Assembly: GCA_902591755.1 (NCBI GenBank)
Contig: CACJBX010000002.1
Location: forward strand, 62,001-126,000
Length of the DNA stretch: 64,000 nt
Reading direction: 5' to 3'
DNA from: an uncultured Pelagibacteraceae bacterium
GTDB lineage: Bacteria > Pseudomonadota > Alphaproteobacteria > Pelagibacterales > Pelagibacteraceae
Below the pieces are notes generated by a model that worked only from the letters and a program-made list of their open reading frames with translations, was not told where the DNA came from and ran no database searches. Numbering within the stretch: position 1 is the first letter of the stretch; each line of letters begins with the position of its first letter. Shown in pieces: positions 42,905-52,463 of this stretch. Both the position numbers and the translations under genes were made by a program.

Positions 42905-44281
42905 CTAACTTTTTATAAAAAAATATTTTTTATTATCCTTAAACATATAATTAAAAAAAGATCCTATAAAAAATAGTACTACTAATCCCATTAACCAATT
43001 TGTAACTAATATTGTATAAAAGATATCGCTGTAACTCCCTCCTTTAATATTAATAACGTACCACAAACATAAAAAAGGAATTGCAGTAAGCCTTAATATA
43101 CTCAGATACAAACTAAAGATGGGTCTCTTAAGAGCCTGAAATACAGCAGTAGTAATAAAAAAAGTTGGATATATAGGGCCTATCAATGCTGCAATCTTTA
43201 AATATAGAGATCCAAATTTAATAGTTTCTGGATCGTCAGTAATTAATCCAAGGAGATTTTCTGCCCCAAAATACAGAATGAAGCCAGCCATGATCATAAA
43301 TGAGCAACCAAATATTAATGCTTTTTTATAAAGATCTCTTATTCTTTCAAAATTTTTAGCTCCGAAGTTTTGACCTCCGATTGATAATACAGCCGTATTC
43401 AATGCTATGACTGGTAATAAGAAAACTTGTTCTATTCTAAGTGCAGCTCCATAACCAGCAGTAGCAATATCTCCAAATTTTCCTACAAAGTATAATACAT
43501 TAAATATACCAACACCAATTAACAACATGCTAAACATGATTGGTACAGATTGAAAAGTAAGATTACTTAAAAAGTTAATTTTTGGAATAAAGCACTTTGC
43601 ATATAAATACTCTTTAAGTTTACAACAATAAACTTTTTGCGCTAAATAGATTGTTCCAATAAGTTGGCAAATAACTGTAGCAATTGCAATACCTGAAATT
43701 CCAAAAGCAGGTATTATCAAAAAACCAAAAATAAAAATTGGATTAAGTATGATGTTTAAAAAAAAAGTAAATATAAGGACATTTCTATAACTTTTTGTAT
43801 CCCCTTGTGCATTTAATGTTCCATTTAAGGATATTTGGATCAGTACTATTACTGTGCAATAAAAAATTATATCCAAATATTCCCTGGTCAAAATAATATT
43901 TTCTGGAGAGGACCCTAATAATTGAAGCAGATAATTAGATGAATTAATTCCTACAAATGTAACTAATAATGAAATGATTATTGCAAAAATTATTGATTGA
44001 GCAACATATAATGAGGCGACTTTTTCTTTTTTTTCACCTATGGAATTTCCTATAAGTGTATTAGTACCAGCTCCAACTCCAACACCTATTGCAATAATAA
44101 TAAAATAAATTGGAAACGATTTTGCTAAAGCACTTAATGCATCAGGTGATATCTTTCCAGCAAAAAAAGTATCAACCAGATTATAAAAAGTTTGAAATAA
44201 CGATCCAATACTGGCGGGGAATGTAACTCTTCTTAGAAGTTGCCACATTGGATCCGCTGTTAAATTAATTTTCTTAACCAT
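42905..44281 (-). CDS. MATE-family efflux transporter
   Basis: The 458-aa protein has twelve predicted helices in two MatE halves. The first half begins LRRVTFPASIGSLFQTFYNLVDTFFAG and the second contains QVFLLPVIALNTAVLSIGGQNFGAKN, both typical. MATE proteins export cationic compounds or metabolites using a Na+ or H+ gradient; the substrate is unknown. It starts one base from the trhO stop and converges on the ABC permease gene. Confidence 0.92.
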   Translation of the reverse strand: MVKKINLTADPMWQLLRRVTFPASIGSLFQTFYNLVDTFFAGKISPDALSALAKSFPIYFIIIAIGVGVGAGTNTLIGNSIGEKKEKVASLYVAQSIIFAIIISLLVTFVGINSSNYLLQLLGSSPENIILTREYLDIIFYCTVIVLIQISLNGTLNAQGDTKSYRNVLIFTFFLNIILNPIFIFGFLIIPAFGISGIAIATVICQLIGTIYLAQKVYCCKLKEYLYAKCFIPKINFLSNLTFQSVPIMFSMLLIGVGIFNVLYFVGKFGDIATAGYGAALRIEQVFLLPVIALNTAVLSIGGQNFGAKNFERIRDLYKKALIFGCSFMIMAGFILYFGAENLLGLITDDPETIKFGSLYLKIAALIGPIYPTFFITTAVFQALKRPIFSLYLSILRLTAIPFLCLWYVINIKGGSYSDIFYTILVTNWLMGLVVLFFIGSFFNYMFKDNKKYFFIKS

Positions 44282-45184
44282 CTATTTGTAAATTTTTTTA
44301 AACATGTAATTTTTTTTTTCTTTTTTTGCTTTATCAATTTGACTTTGTCTCATTCTAAATCGTTTTTTTTGTTCTATGCTTGATTTATTATAACAATTAG
44401 GACATGAAACACCTTCTTCAAATTTCACAGATTTCTTATCTATAACAGAAATAGGTTCTCTACATCCAGGACAAATTGAATATTTGCCTCTATTTAACCT
44501 ATGGTTCACAGAAACACGATTATCAAATACAAAACATTCTCCTTTCCATAAGCTTTCTTTTCTCTTGATTTTTGACAAATAATTAATGATGCCGCCTTTT
44601 AACTGAAAAACATTTTTATAACCTTTGTTATATAAATAATCACTAGCCTTTTCACATCGAATACCTCCTGTACAGAACATTCCGATTTTCGAATTTTTAT
44701 TAAACTTTTTAAAATATTTAGAAAAATCTCTAAAGTTATTTAATTTTGGATTTATAGATTTCTTGAAAGTCCCAATCCTAAACTCAAAATCTTTTCTAGT
44801 ATCAATTATATAAGTGTCTTTGTTTAAAACAAAATTATTCCATTCTTTAGGAGAAAGATGATTATCTTTAACTTTTTTTTTAAGTCTTTTTCCAATTGGA
44901 ACAACTTCCTTTTTAACCTTCACCCTCCCCTTATGAAAAGGAATAAATCTATTTAAAGAAATATTTTCATTATCAAATTTTGTAATGGCAAAGATTTTTT
45001 TAAGATTGATTTTTATTTGTTTGGTATTTTTTTTTAGGAAAGAAATTGATCCATTAATCCCCTCAGGTGAAATAATTATAGTTCCTTTAATTTTGTAATC
45101 ATCTATAAAATTTTGAAGTTTATCTTTGATTTTACTGATTTTTTTTAATTGTTTAAATTTATAAAAACCAAAGATGGTATACAT
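44282..45184 (-). CDS. trhO: tRNA uridine(34) hydroxylase, rhodanese family
   Basis: TrhO (YceA) hydroxylates wobble uridine 34 of some tRNAs in an oxygen-dependent way. The N-terminal acylphosphatase-like part contains IISPEGINGSISF. A rhodanese domain follows with the catalytic loop CTGGIRCEKAS (about residue 171). The C-terminal part has two cysteine pairs (CPGCREP and CPNCYNKS) that may bind zinc. Length 300 aa is normal. It overlaps the methyltransferase gene by one base. Confidence 0.92.
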   Translation of the reverse strand: MYTIFGFYKFKQLKKISKIKDKLQNFIDDYKIKGTIIISPEGINGSISFLKKNTKQIKINLKKIFAITKFDNENISLNRFIPFHKGRVKVKKEVVPIGKRLKKKVKDNHLSPKEWNNFVLNKDTYIIDTRKDFEFRIGTFKKSINPKLNNFRDFSKYFKKFNKNSKIGMFCTGGIRCEKASDYLYNKGYKNVFQLKGGIINYLSKIKRKESLWKGECFVFDNRVSVNHRLNRGKYSICPGCREPISVIDKKSVKFEEGVSCPNCYNKSSIEQKKRFRMRQSQIDKAKKEKKNYMFKKIYK

Positions 45185-45840
45185 TATAATTTTCTACAAA
45201 TTGAAAAGCCATCACCTATGGGGATAATCATATTTTCAACTCTTATATCGTTATTAACATAAGTATTAAAATCTCGAATTATCTCAGTTAAGTGTTCTTT
45301 ATTGTTTTTATCTACAACTTCGCCATGCCACAAAACATTATCAATGATTATAAAACCATCCCTATTTAATAAGTTTAAAGACAATTCATAATATTTTTTG
45401 TAATTCTCTTTATCAGCATCTATAAAAATCAAATCAAACAATTTTTTTTGGCTTATTAATTTATTAATTCCATTAATAGCTTCATCAATGATTATATTAA
45501 TTTGTTCTGAAACTTTTGCCTTTTCAAAGAAATTTTTCGCTACTAATGAAGTATCTTTGTTTTTATCGATAGTAGTAATCTTAGATTCGTTTTCTAGACC
45601 AATGCACATACTCAATGAGCTAAGACCAGTAAAAGTACCAATTTCTAAAATTTCTTTAGGTTTAAATAATTTTGTTACTAAATATAAAAAATGACATTGG
45701 TTGATTGAAATTTGTAATTTCTTTTTTTTTCCAAGTGTGTCGTTATGCTTAATAATTTCATCTTGTACTGGATGTAATTTAAAAGAGTGCTCATCAATAT
45801 ATTTTTCTATTTGCTTATTAATAGGCAGATTTGAACTCAT
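45184..45840 (-). CDS. O-methyltransferase (family 3, COMT-like)
   Basis: The SAM-binding motif EILEIGTFTGLSSLSM, the LIFIDADKENYKKYYEL segment with metal-binding aspartate and IIDNVLWHGEVVD identify the cation-dependent methyltransferase family of caffeoyl-CoA and catechol O-methyltransferases. Length 218 aa is normal. The bacterial substrates of this family are mostly unknown. It lies between gatB and trhO with tight spacing and is probably co-transcribed with them. Confidence 0.9.
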   Translation of the reverse strand: MSSNLPINKQIEKYIDEHSFKLHPVQDEIIKHNDTLGKKKKLQISINQCHFLYLVTKLFKPKEILEIGTFTGLSSLSMCIGLENESKITTIDKNKDTSLVAKNFFEKAKVSEQINIIIDEAINGINKLISQKKLFDLIFIDADKENYKKYYELSLNLLNRDGFIIIDNVLWHGEVVDKNNKEHLTEIIRDFNTYVNNDIRVENMIIPIGDGFSICRKL

Positions 45841-45841
45841 G

Positions 45842-47305
45842 CTAGTTCAATTTTTTCTTTAAAATATCATTTACTAACTTAGGATTGGCTTTGCCATCTG
45901 TCTTTTTCATGACTTGACCAACAAAAAAACCAAACAATTTATCTTTACCGGATTTAAATAATTCAACATTTTTTGGATTTTCTTTAATTACATCATTTAC
46001 AATTTTTTCAATTTCTTTAGGGTCACTTTGTTGTTTCAATCCCTTTTCGTCAATAATGCTTTTTGGATCTTTGCTTTCATTTGCCATTATTTCAAAAACT
46101 GTTTTTGCAATTTTGCCAGAGATAGTTCCATCTTTAATCAAGTTAATTAAAGATGATAAATTTATAGATGAAATAGGACTTTGTGATATTTCTAAATTTC
46201 TATCATTAAGTAATGCAAATAATTCACCTGTTATCCAGTTTGTTGCTAGTTTAATATCTGAATTTTTAATTACATCTTCAAAATATTTTGATGTTTCAAT
46301 ATCAGATACCAATATATTTGCCTCGTATGGAGTTAATTTAAACTTATCTACAAATCTTTTTTTCTTTTCATCAGGTAATTCAGGTATTTCCTTTTTTATT
46401 TTTGATATGAAATCATCAGTTAATTCAAGGGGCAATAAGTCAGGATCAGGAAAGTATCTATAGTCGTGGGCATCCTCTTTTGACCTCATAGATCTAGTTT
46501 CATTTTTTTTTGTATCAAATAAACGAGTTTCTTGGTCAATAGAGCCTCCCTCTTCTAATATATCAGCCTGACGATTTGCTTCATATTCGATTGCCATTTG
46601 CATAAATTTTATAGAATTAACGTTTTTAATTTCACATCTTGTGCCTAATTTCTTTTCTCCTGTCTTTCTAATTGAAACATTCACGTCAGCTCTTAAAGAT
46701 CCTTCTTGCATATTTCCATCGCAAGTTCCAAGATATCTCATAATTGATCTAAGTTTTTTGATGTATAAGTTTACTTCCTCTGGAGATCTTAAGTCAGGTT
46801 TACTTACTATTTCCATAAGAGCAACTCCAGATCTATTTAAGTCTACGAGAGTATTTTGGGGATCAATGTCATGAATACTTTTTCCTGCATCTTGCTCTAA
46901 ATGTAACCTTTCAATACCAACTTTTTTTTCTCCATCTGGTAAATCTAATAAAATTGAACCTTCACCAACTATTGGATCTTTGTATTGAGAAATTTGATAT
47001 CCTTGTGGTAAATCAGCATAAAAATAGTTTTTCCTATCAAAAATTGATTTTTTATTTATTGCTGCATTGAGACCTATGCCCGTTTTAACTGCTTGCTTAA
47101 TACAAAATTCATTTATTACTGGTAGCATTCCAGGAAATGCAGCATCTACCAAACTCACTTGGGTGTTAGGCTCAGCACCAAAGTTTGTAGGAGAGTCAGA
47201 AAATAGTTTCGATTTTGAAAGAACTTGAGCATGAACTTCTAATCCAATTATAACTTCGTATTCTGAATTACCTCTCTTTATTAAATATTCTTTATTTTTA
47301 CTCAT
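45842..47305 (-). CDS. gatB: Asp/Glu-tRNA amidotransferase subunit B
   Basis: GatB phosphorylates the Glu (or Asp) on misacylated tRNA for amidation by GatA. The signatures [38 protein letters not shown] and the C-terminal YqeY-like tail ([19 protein letters not shown]) are all there. Length 487 aa is normal. It overlaps gatA by 4 bp in the gatC-gatA-gatB order and is needed to make Gln-tRNA where no glutaminyl-tRNA synthetase exists. Confidence 0.97.
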   Translation of the reverse strand: MSKNKEYLIKRGNSEYEVIIGLEVHAQVLSKSKLFSDSPTNFGAEPNTQVSLVDAAFPGMLPVINEFCIKQAVKTGIGLNAAINKKSIFDRKNYFYADLPQGYQISQYKDPIVGEGSILLDLPDGEKKVGIERLHLEQDAGKSIHDIDPQNTLVDLNRSGVALMEIVSKPDLRSPEEVNLYIKKLRSIMRYLGTCDGNMQEGSLRADVNVSIRKTGEKKLGTRCEIKNVNSIKFMQMAIEYEANRQADILEEGGSIDQETRLFDTKKNETRSMRSKEDAHDYRYFPDPDLLPLELTDDFISKIKKEIPELPDEKKKRFVDKFKLTPYEANILVSDIETSKYFEDVIKNSDIKLATNWITGELFALLNDRNLEISQSPISSINLSSLINLIKDGTISGKIAKTVFEIMANESKDPKSIIDEKGLKQQSDPKEIEKIVNDVIKENPKNVELFKSGKDKLFGFFVGQVMKKTDGKANPKLVNDILKKKLN

Positions 47306-48759
47306 TTAATCCACCAATCCTGCAAGTTGTTTTTAAAACTTAATTCTCTTTCCATTGAATATGAAATATCTAATAAATTCTGCTCTTCAAATGCTTTACC
47401 TATCAGTTGTAAGCCTAAAGGATAATTATTTTTATCTTTACCTGCTGGAATAGAGATAGCTGGCAGTCCTGACAAATTGACTGGTACTGTAAAGATATCA
47501 TTCAGATACATTGATACAGGATCATCTGTTTTATCACCAATCTTAAAGGCTGAACTAGGTGTGGAAGGAGTTAAAATTGCATCTACAGATTTATAAGCTT
47601 CATCAAAATCATTTTTGATTAATCTTCTAATTTTTTGTGCTTTTAAATAATAAGCGTCGTAATAACCAGATGACAGAACATATGTTCCAATCATTATTCT
47701 TCTTTTTACTTCATCACCAAAACCTTCTGATCTTGTATTTTCATACATACTGATTAAGCTTTCTCCCTCAGAACGATATCCATACTTCACTCCATCATAC
47801 CTAGCTAGGTTAGATGATGCTTCAGCTGGTGCAACTATATAATAAGCAGGCAATGCATACTTAGTGTGAGGTAAAGATATATCAATAATTTTTGCTCCTA
47901 ATTTTTTTAATAAAGTAATTCCATCTTGCCACAAACTTTCAATCTCCCTAGGCATGCCATCAACCCTATATTCTTTTGGAATACCAATTTTTTTCCCTTT
48001 AATATTAGAACTTAATGATTTGAAATAATCACCTCTCTTAAAATTTACTGAAGTTGAATCTTTTGTATCGTACTTACTTATAACATCTAACATTAATGCA
48101 GCATCTGAAACATCCTGGGTCATTGGTCCTGCTTGATCTAACGAAGAAGCAAATGCAACAATACCATATCGAGAACAACTGCCATATGTTGGTTTCAAAC
48201 CCACAGTGCCAGTAAAAGACGCTGGTTGTCTTATTGAACCTCCGGTATCAGTTCCAATAGTTGTTGGTGTCAATTTAGCTGCAAGTGCTGAGGCTGATCC
48301 ACCTGATGACCCACCTGGCACAACTCTTTTACCAACTGGACTTTCGACATTTCCAAAGAAACTAGTTTCATTTGATGAACCCATTGCAAATTCATCACAA
48401 TTAAGTTTTCCGAGTAAAATAGCCCCTTCATCCCATAGATGCTGGGTTACAGTAGACTCATAACTGGGTATAAAATTTGAAAGTATTTTACTTCCAGCTG
48501 TTGTCTTTAAATTATTAGTGCAAAAAAGATCTTTAATTGCAATAGGTACTCCGGGTAGTTTGTAATCAAAATTTCCCTTTTCATCAAATTTTTTAGCTTT
48601 TTTAATTGCATTTTCAAAATCTGTAGTGATGTATGTATTTAAATCTTTAGATTTTTCAGCTCTTGCAATATATGCGTTTGTAATTTCTTGAGAGGATAAT
48701 TCTTTTTTTTTAATTTTATTGATTAAAGCTGATAAAGTAAGATTTATTATATCACTCAT
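47302..48759 (-). CDS. gatA: Asp/Glu-tRNA amidotransferase subunit A
   Basis: GatA hydrolyses glutamine and delivers ammonia to GatB. The amidase triad is visible: lysine in [11 protein letters not shown], cis-serine in [13 protein letters not shown] and the nucleophile serine in [13 protein letters not shown]. Length 485 aa is normal. It overlaps gatC and gatB by 4 bp on each side. Confidence 0.97.
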   Translation of the reverse strand: MSDIINLTLSALINKIKKKELSSQEITNAYIARAEKSKDLNTYITTDFENAIKKAKKFDEKGNFDYKLPGVPIAIKDLFCTNNLKTTAGSKILSNFIPSYESTVTQHLWDEGAILLGKLNCDEFAMGSSNETSFFGNVESPVGKRVVPGGSSGGSASALAAKLTPTTIGTDTGGSIRQPASFTGTVGLKPTYGSCSRYGIVAFASSLDQAGPMTQDVSDAALMLDVISKYDTKDSTSVNFKRGDYFKSLSSNIKGKKIGIPKEYRVDGMPREIESLWQDGITLLKKLGAKIIDISLPHTKYALPAYYIVAPAEASSNLARYDGVKYGYRSEGESLISMYENTRSEGFGDEVKRRIMIGTYVLSSGYYDAYYLKAQKIRRLIKNDFDEAYKSVDAILTPSTPSSAFKIGDKTDDPVSMYLNDIFTVPVNLSGLPAISIPAGKDKNNYPLGLQLIGKAFEEQNLLDISYSMERELSFKNNLQDWWIK

Positions 48760-49043
48760 TCTACAACCTTTGGTACCACAAAAAAATCTTTATTTTTGTC
48801 TGGTGAATTTTTTAAAATTTGTTCTCTAATATTTTTTGTTTTGACCTCATCACCTCTTAATTTTAATGATGTTTCTGCAATTGAAGTTAGTGGGTCAACT
48901 TTTTTAGTATCGACTTTATTTAGCACTTCGATAAATTCAAAAATAGAATTTAAATCTTTTTCTAGTTCTTTTGCTTTTTTATCATCTATGGAAATTCTTG
49001 ATAATTTTGCTATATGTTTAATTGTTTTAAGATCTATGCTCAT
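48756..49043 (-). CDS. gatC: Asp/Glu-tRNA amidotransferase subunit C
   Basis: The 95-aa helical chaperone subunit wraps GatA and GatB together. IKHIAKLSRISIDDKK, IFEFIEVLNKVDT and the LRGDEV segment are family features. It is first in gatCAB and divergent from ruvX, with 81 bp between that should hold both promoters. Confidence 0.95.
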   Translation of the reverse strand: MSIDLKTIKHIAKLSRISIDDKKAKELEKDLNSIFEFIEVLNKVDTKKVDPLTSIAETSLKLRGDEVKTKNIREQILKNSPDKNKDFFVVPKVVE

Positions 49044-49124
49044 ATGGTAATTTATCCTTAAAAAAATTTTAATAAATATTTAATATTAAAATTGAAAAAT
49101 ATCATTATATAAGAATAAAACAAT

Positions 49125-49580
49125 ATGATCACTTTAAAGGAACTCAAGTCTAAAATTGATAAAAACGCAAGATTAATTGGGTTAGATCTTGGAAAAAAGA
49201 GAATTGGTGTTTCAATTTGTGATCATAAACGAATTATAGCCACTCCTTTTAAAACTATAGAATATGTTGATCATGAAAATTTTATTGCTGAACTATTAGA
49301 AATAATTGATCAAGAAAATATAAAGGCTATTGTTGTAGGAAATCCATTGAATATGGATGGAAGCAAAGGCCCCTCTTCTCAATCGGCTTTAGACAAAGCT
49401 AAAATGATTGAGAATAAAACAAATATACCTGTAGCTTTATGGGATGAGAGATTGTCAACTTTAGGTGCCTTTAAGATATCAAGTCAATTAGACATTAATG
49501 TATCAAAAAGAGTTCAAAAAATAGATGAAAATGCAGCAGCGTTTATATTGCAGGGAGCGATTGAATTCTTAAATAATTAA
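49125..49580 (+). CDS. ruvX: RuvX/YqgF family pre-16S rRNA nuclease
   Basis: The RNase H-like fold begins LIGLDLGKKRIGVSICD with the first catalytic aspartate, continues with IVVGNPLNMDGSKGP and ends with WDERLSTLGA and KIDENAAAFILQG. Family members act in 16S rRNA 5' maturation or Holliday-junction processing. Length 151 aa is normal. It is divergent from gatC and lies just upstream of pyrB. Confidence 0.93.
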   Translation: MITLKELKSKIDKNARLIGLDLGKKRIGVSICDHKRIIATPFKTIEYVDHENFIAELLEIIDQENIKAIVVGNPLNMDGSKGPSSQSALDKAKMIENKTNIPVALWDERLSTLGAFKISSQLDINVSKRVQKIDENAAAFILQGAIEFLNN

Positions 49581-49621
49581 GCTTGCAATATTAATGCTTT
49601 GAAGCTATAGAGTTGGTTTTA

Positions 49622-50563
49622 ATGGCTATAAACAATAACGCTATTAAAATTTCACAAAAACACCTACTAGGTATCCAAGATCTTTCTATTTCAGATGTAA
49701 AACTTATCTTGGATGAAGCGAAGAAATTTATTTCACTTAATAAGAGTAAAAACAAAAAGTTAGATATTCTCAGAGGAAAAACTCAAATAAATCTTTTTTT
49801 TGAGCCTTCAACGAGAACACAAAGTTCTTTTGAATTAGCTGGAAAGAGACTTGGTGCAGATGTGATGTCAATGAATATAACTAATTCTGCTATTAAAAAA
49901 GGCGAAACATTAATCGACACCGCAATGACACTAAATGCAATGCACCCAGATATAATTGTAGTAAGACATCAAGATAGTGGTGCATCAAACCTTCTTTCAC
50001 AGAAAGTAAACTGTTCAGTTTTAAATGCTGGTGATGGTAGACGTGAGCATCCAACGCAAGCTTTACTAGATGCGCTTACAATAATTGAAAAAAAGAAAAA
50101 AATTGAAGGTTTGCGAATTGCTATTTGTGGAGACATTTTACACTCAAGAGTAGCTAGATCAAATATTTTTTTATTAAACATGTTAGGAGCTGAAGTAAAT
50201 ATAGTTGCCCCAACAAATCTCATGCCAAAGGATATTGAAAAATTTGGAGTAAAAACATTTTCAAATATGAAGAATGGTGTGAAAGATTGCGATATAGTTA
50301 TGATGTTAAGATTACAAAATGAGAGGATGAGTAGTTCATTTTTGTCATCAAATAGAGAATATTATGAGTATTATGGCTTAACTCCTGACAAACTAGAAAA
50401 AGCAAAGAAAGATGCAATAATTATGCATCCTGGACCAATGAATAGAGGTATTGAAATTGATACCAAACTTGCTGACGATATAAATAAAAGCGTAATCAAA
50501 GAACAGGTTGAGTTAGGTGTTGCTGTAAGAATGGCCTGTTTAAAAATTTTTTGTGAAAAATGA
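49622..50563 (+). CDS. pyrB: Aspartate carbamoyltransferase
   Basis: PyrB joins carbamoyl phosphate and aspartate in pyrimidine synthesis. The carbamoyl-phosphate loop [28 protein letters not shown] and [11 protein letters not shown] are diagnostic. The ATG at 49622 (313 aa) is chosen over the track's TTG at 49613. It overlaps the downstream dihydroorotase-like gene by 4 bp, the arrangement in which the second protein is structural. Confidence 0.96.
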   Translation: MAINNNAIKISQKHLLGIQDLSISDVKLILDEAKKFISLNKSKNKKLDILRGKTQINLFFEPSTRTQSSFELAGKRLGADVMSMNITNSAIKKGETLIDTAMTLNAMHPDIIVVRHQDSGASNLLSQKVNCSVLNAGDGRREHPTQALLDALTIIEKKKKIEGLRIAICGDILHSRVARSNIFLLNMLGAEVNIVAPTNLMPKDIEKFGVKTFSNMKNGVKDCDIVMMLRLQNERMSSSFLSSNREYYEYYGLTPDKLEKAKKDAIIMHPGPMNRGIEIDTKLADDINKSVIKEQVELGVAVRMACLKIFCEK

Positions 50564-51846
50564 AGAAACAATATTTTTTAAATGCAAACATAGTTGATCC
50601 AGCTAATTCTATAGAAGAATTAGGGGGGTTAATTATTAATGAGAATGGAAAAATTGAGGCAATAGGAAAAAAAGTAAACAAAAATAATATTCCCTCACGT
50701 GAAAAATTCATAGATCTCAAAGAAAAATATATATTTCCCGGTTTAATCGATATGAGGGTTTTTGTTGGGGAGCCAGGCTTTGAGTATAAAGAGAATTTTA
50801 AAACATTAAGTAATGCCGCATTAGCAGGTGGAGTTACATCTGTTGTGACAATGCCAAACACTTCCCCTGTTATTGATAACGTTTCCATGGTTGATTTTTT
50901 AAAAAGGAGAGGAAGAGATAAATCAAAAATAAATATATATCCAACTGCTACCTTAACAAAAAATCTTGAAGGTAATAATATGAATGAGTTCGGCCTTTTA
51001 CAAAAAAAAGGAATAGTTGGTTTCACAGATGGAATAAAAACAATTCAAAACACAAGAGTAATGTCTAGAATTATGAAATCTGCTTACGATTTGGACTCTT
51101 TAATAATACAACATGCTGAAGATTTTGAATTAGCAAAAAACGGTCAGATTAATGATGGAATTATCGCAACCAAATTAGGTCTTCACGGAATACCAGATTA
51201 TGCAGAGAAAATAATTATTGAAAGAGACTTAAGTTTACTTCAGGATTATAATTGCAGATATCACATTTCACAAATATCTTCAGCAAAATCTTTGGATGTA
51301 ATTAAACGTAGTAAAGATAATATAAATTTTACAACAGGAGTATCTATTAACAATTTGTCACTCAACGAAAATGATATTGGAGATTTTAGAACCTTTTTAA
51401 AACTTTCTCCACCACTTCGAACAGAGGATGATAGACTTTCATTAATTAAAGGTATTAATCAAGATTTAATTGAAGTCATAGTTTCAGATCACAAACCTGA
51501 AGACGAAGAGTCAAAAAGATTAACGTTCTCACAAGCTGCAACTGGAGCATCAGGTATAGAAACTTTATTATCCCTTGCGTTAGAGTTATTTCACAATGAG
51601 TCTTTAAAACTTTCTAAAATAATTCAGTGTTTAACAAGTAATCCTGCAAAAATATTAAAGATAGATAAGGGAAGTTTATCTATAGGAAATGATGCTGACT
51701 TTTGTATAGTCGATTTATTTAAACCTTGGATAGTAAAAAAAGAAAATATGATCAGTAAATCTAAAAATACATGCATCGAGGATAAAAAACTTCAAGGTAA
51801 AGTGCTTAATACATATATTAAAGGCGTAGAACTATATAAATGTTAA
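50560..51846 (+). CDS. pyrC: Dihydroorotase-like protein PyrC', probably non-catalytic
   Basis: The 428-aa amidohydrolase fold matches class I dihydroorotases linked to pyrB. The first metal motif, normally D-x-H-x-H, reads [13 protein letters not shown], so both histidines are replaced (R66, F68). [11 protein letters not shown] also lacks the second histidine of the usual H-I-S-H. The active site therefore looks dead, like the pseudo-dihydroorotases that only stabilise aspartate carbamoyltransferase in pseudomonads. A true dihydroorotase should be encoded elsewhere. It overlaps pyrB by 4 bp and plsY by 7 bp. Confidence 0.9.
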   Translation: MKKQYFLNANIVDPANSIEELGGLIINENGKIEAIGKKVNKNNIPSREKFIDLKEKYIFPGLIDMRVFVGEPGFEYKENFKTLSNAALAGGVTSVVTMPNTSPVIDNVSMVDFLKRRGRDKSKINIYPTATLTKNLEGNNMNEFGLLQKKGIVGFTDGIKTIQNTRVMSRIMKSAYDLDSLIIQHAEDFELAKNGQINDGIIATKLGLHGIPDYAEKIIIERDLSLLQDYNCRYHISQISSAKSLDVIKRSKDNINFTTGVSINNLSLNENDIGDFRTFLKLSPPLRTEDDRLSLIKGINQDLIEVIVSDHKPEDEESKRLTFSQAATGASGIETLLSLALELFHNESLKLSKIIQCLTSNPAKILKIDKGSLSIGNDADFCIVDLFKPWIVKKENMISKSKNTCIEDKKLQGKVLNTYIKGVELYKC

Positions 51847-52427
51847 ATTTTGAATTATTTTTAATTATACTAGTAAGTTATTTATTTGGATCCATACCTT
51901 TTGGATTACTTTTAACTAAAATTTTTTTAAAAAAAGACATCCGTGAAATAGGATCTGGTAATATTGGTGCAACAAATGTATTAAGAGCTGGTAACAAAAT
52001 TTTAGGTTACTCAACTTTAGTTCTCGATATATTAAAAGCTGTTCTTCCAATTTTATATATAAAATTTTTCATGAACGATTATTTATATATATCTGCATTA
52101 TCAATTTTTATAGGACACGTCTTCCCTATTTGGTTAAAATTTAGAGGTGGTAAAGGCGTTGCATCTTATCTTGGAATTCTTTGTTGTTTAGATATTTTTA
52201 CTGCTTTAATCTTTGGGGTCGTTTGGATTTCTGTTTTTATACTCTTTAAATTTTCATCATTAAGCTCTTTGCTTGCAAGTTTAACAATTCCAATTTTCCA
52301 CTTTTTTTATAATTCTAATTCTGACTACTATTTTTACTTTATGATGTTCATTTTGATTTTTTTCACTCATAGAGAAAATATAAAACGCTTGAGAAATAAT
52401 ACAGAATCTAAATCAAAAATTTATTAA
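51840..52427 (+). CDS. plsY: Glycerol-3-phosphate acyltransferase PlsY
   Basis: PlsY transfers acyl groups from acyl-phosphate (made by PlsX) to glycerol-3-phosphate at the inner membrane. The motifs SYLFGSIPFGLLL, GSGNIGATNVLRAG and FRGGKGVASYLG are complete, with five or so helices in 195 aa. In most alphaproteobacteria dprA lies between plsY and topA; here topA follows after 36 bp. Confidence 0.95.
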   Translation: MLNFELFLIILVSYLFGSIPFGLLLTKIFLKKDIREIGSGNIGATNVLRAGNKILGYSTLVLDILKAVLPILYIKFFMNDYLYISALSIFIGHVFPIWLKFRGGKGVASYLGILCCLDIFTALIFGVVWISVFILFKFSSLSSLLASLTIPIFHFFYNSNSDYYFYFMMFILIFFTHRENIKRLRNNTESKSKIY

Positions 52428-52463
52428 TTTGACTATCAATCTTATTTATGATTTTTTGTTTAC

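Noticed and set aside
46056-46463. 135-aa plus-strand ORF
   Set aside because: Antisense shadow of gatB.
50496-51026. 176-aa minus-strand ORF
   Set aside because: Antisense shadow of pyrB/pyrC; composition is what the reverse frame of an A+T-rich gene gives.
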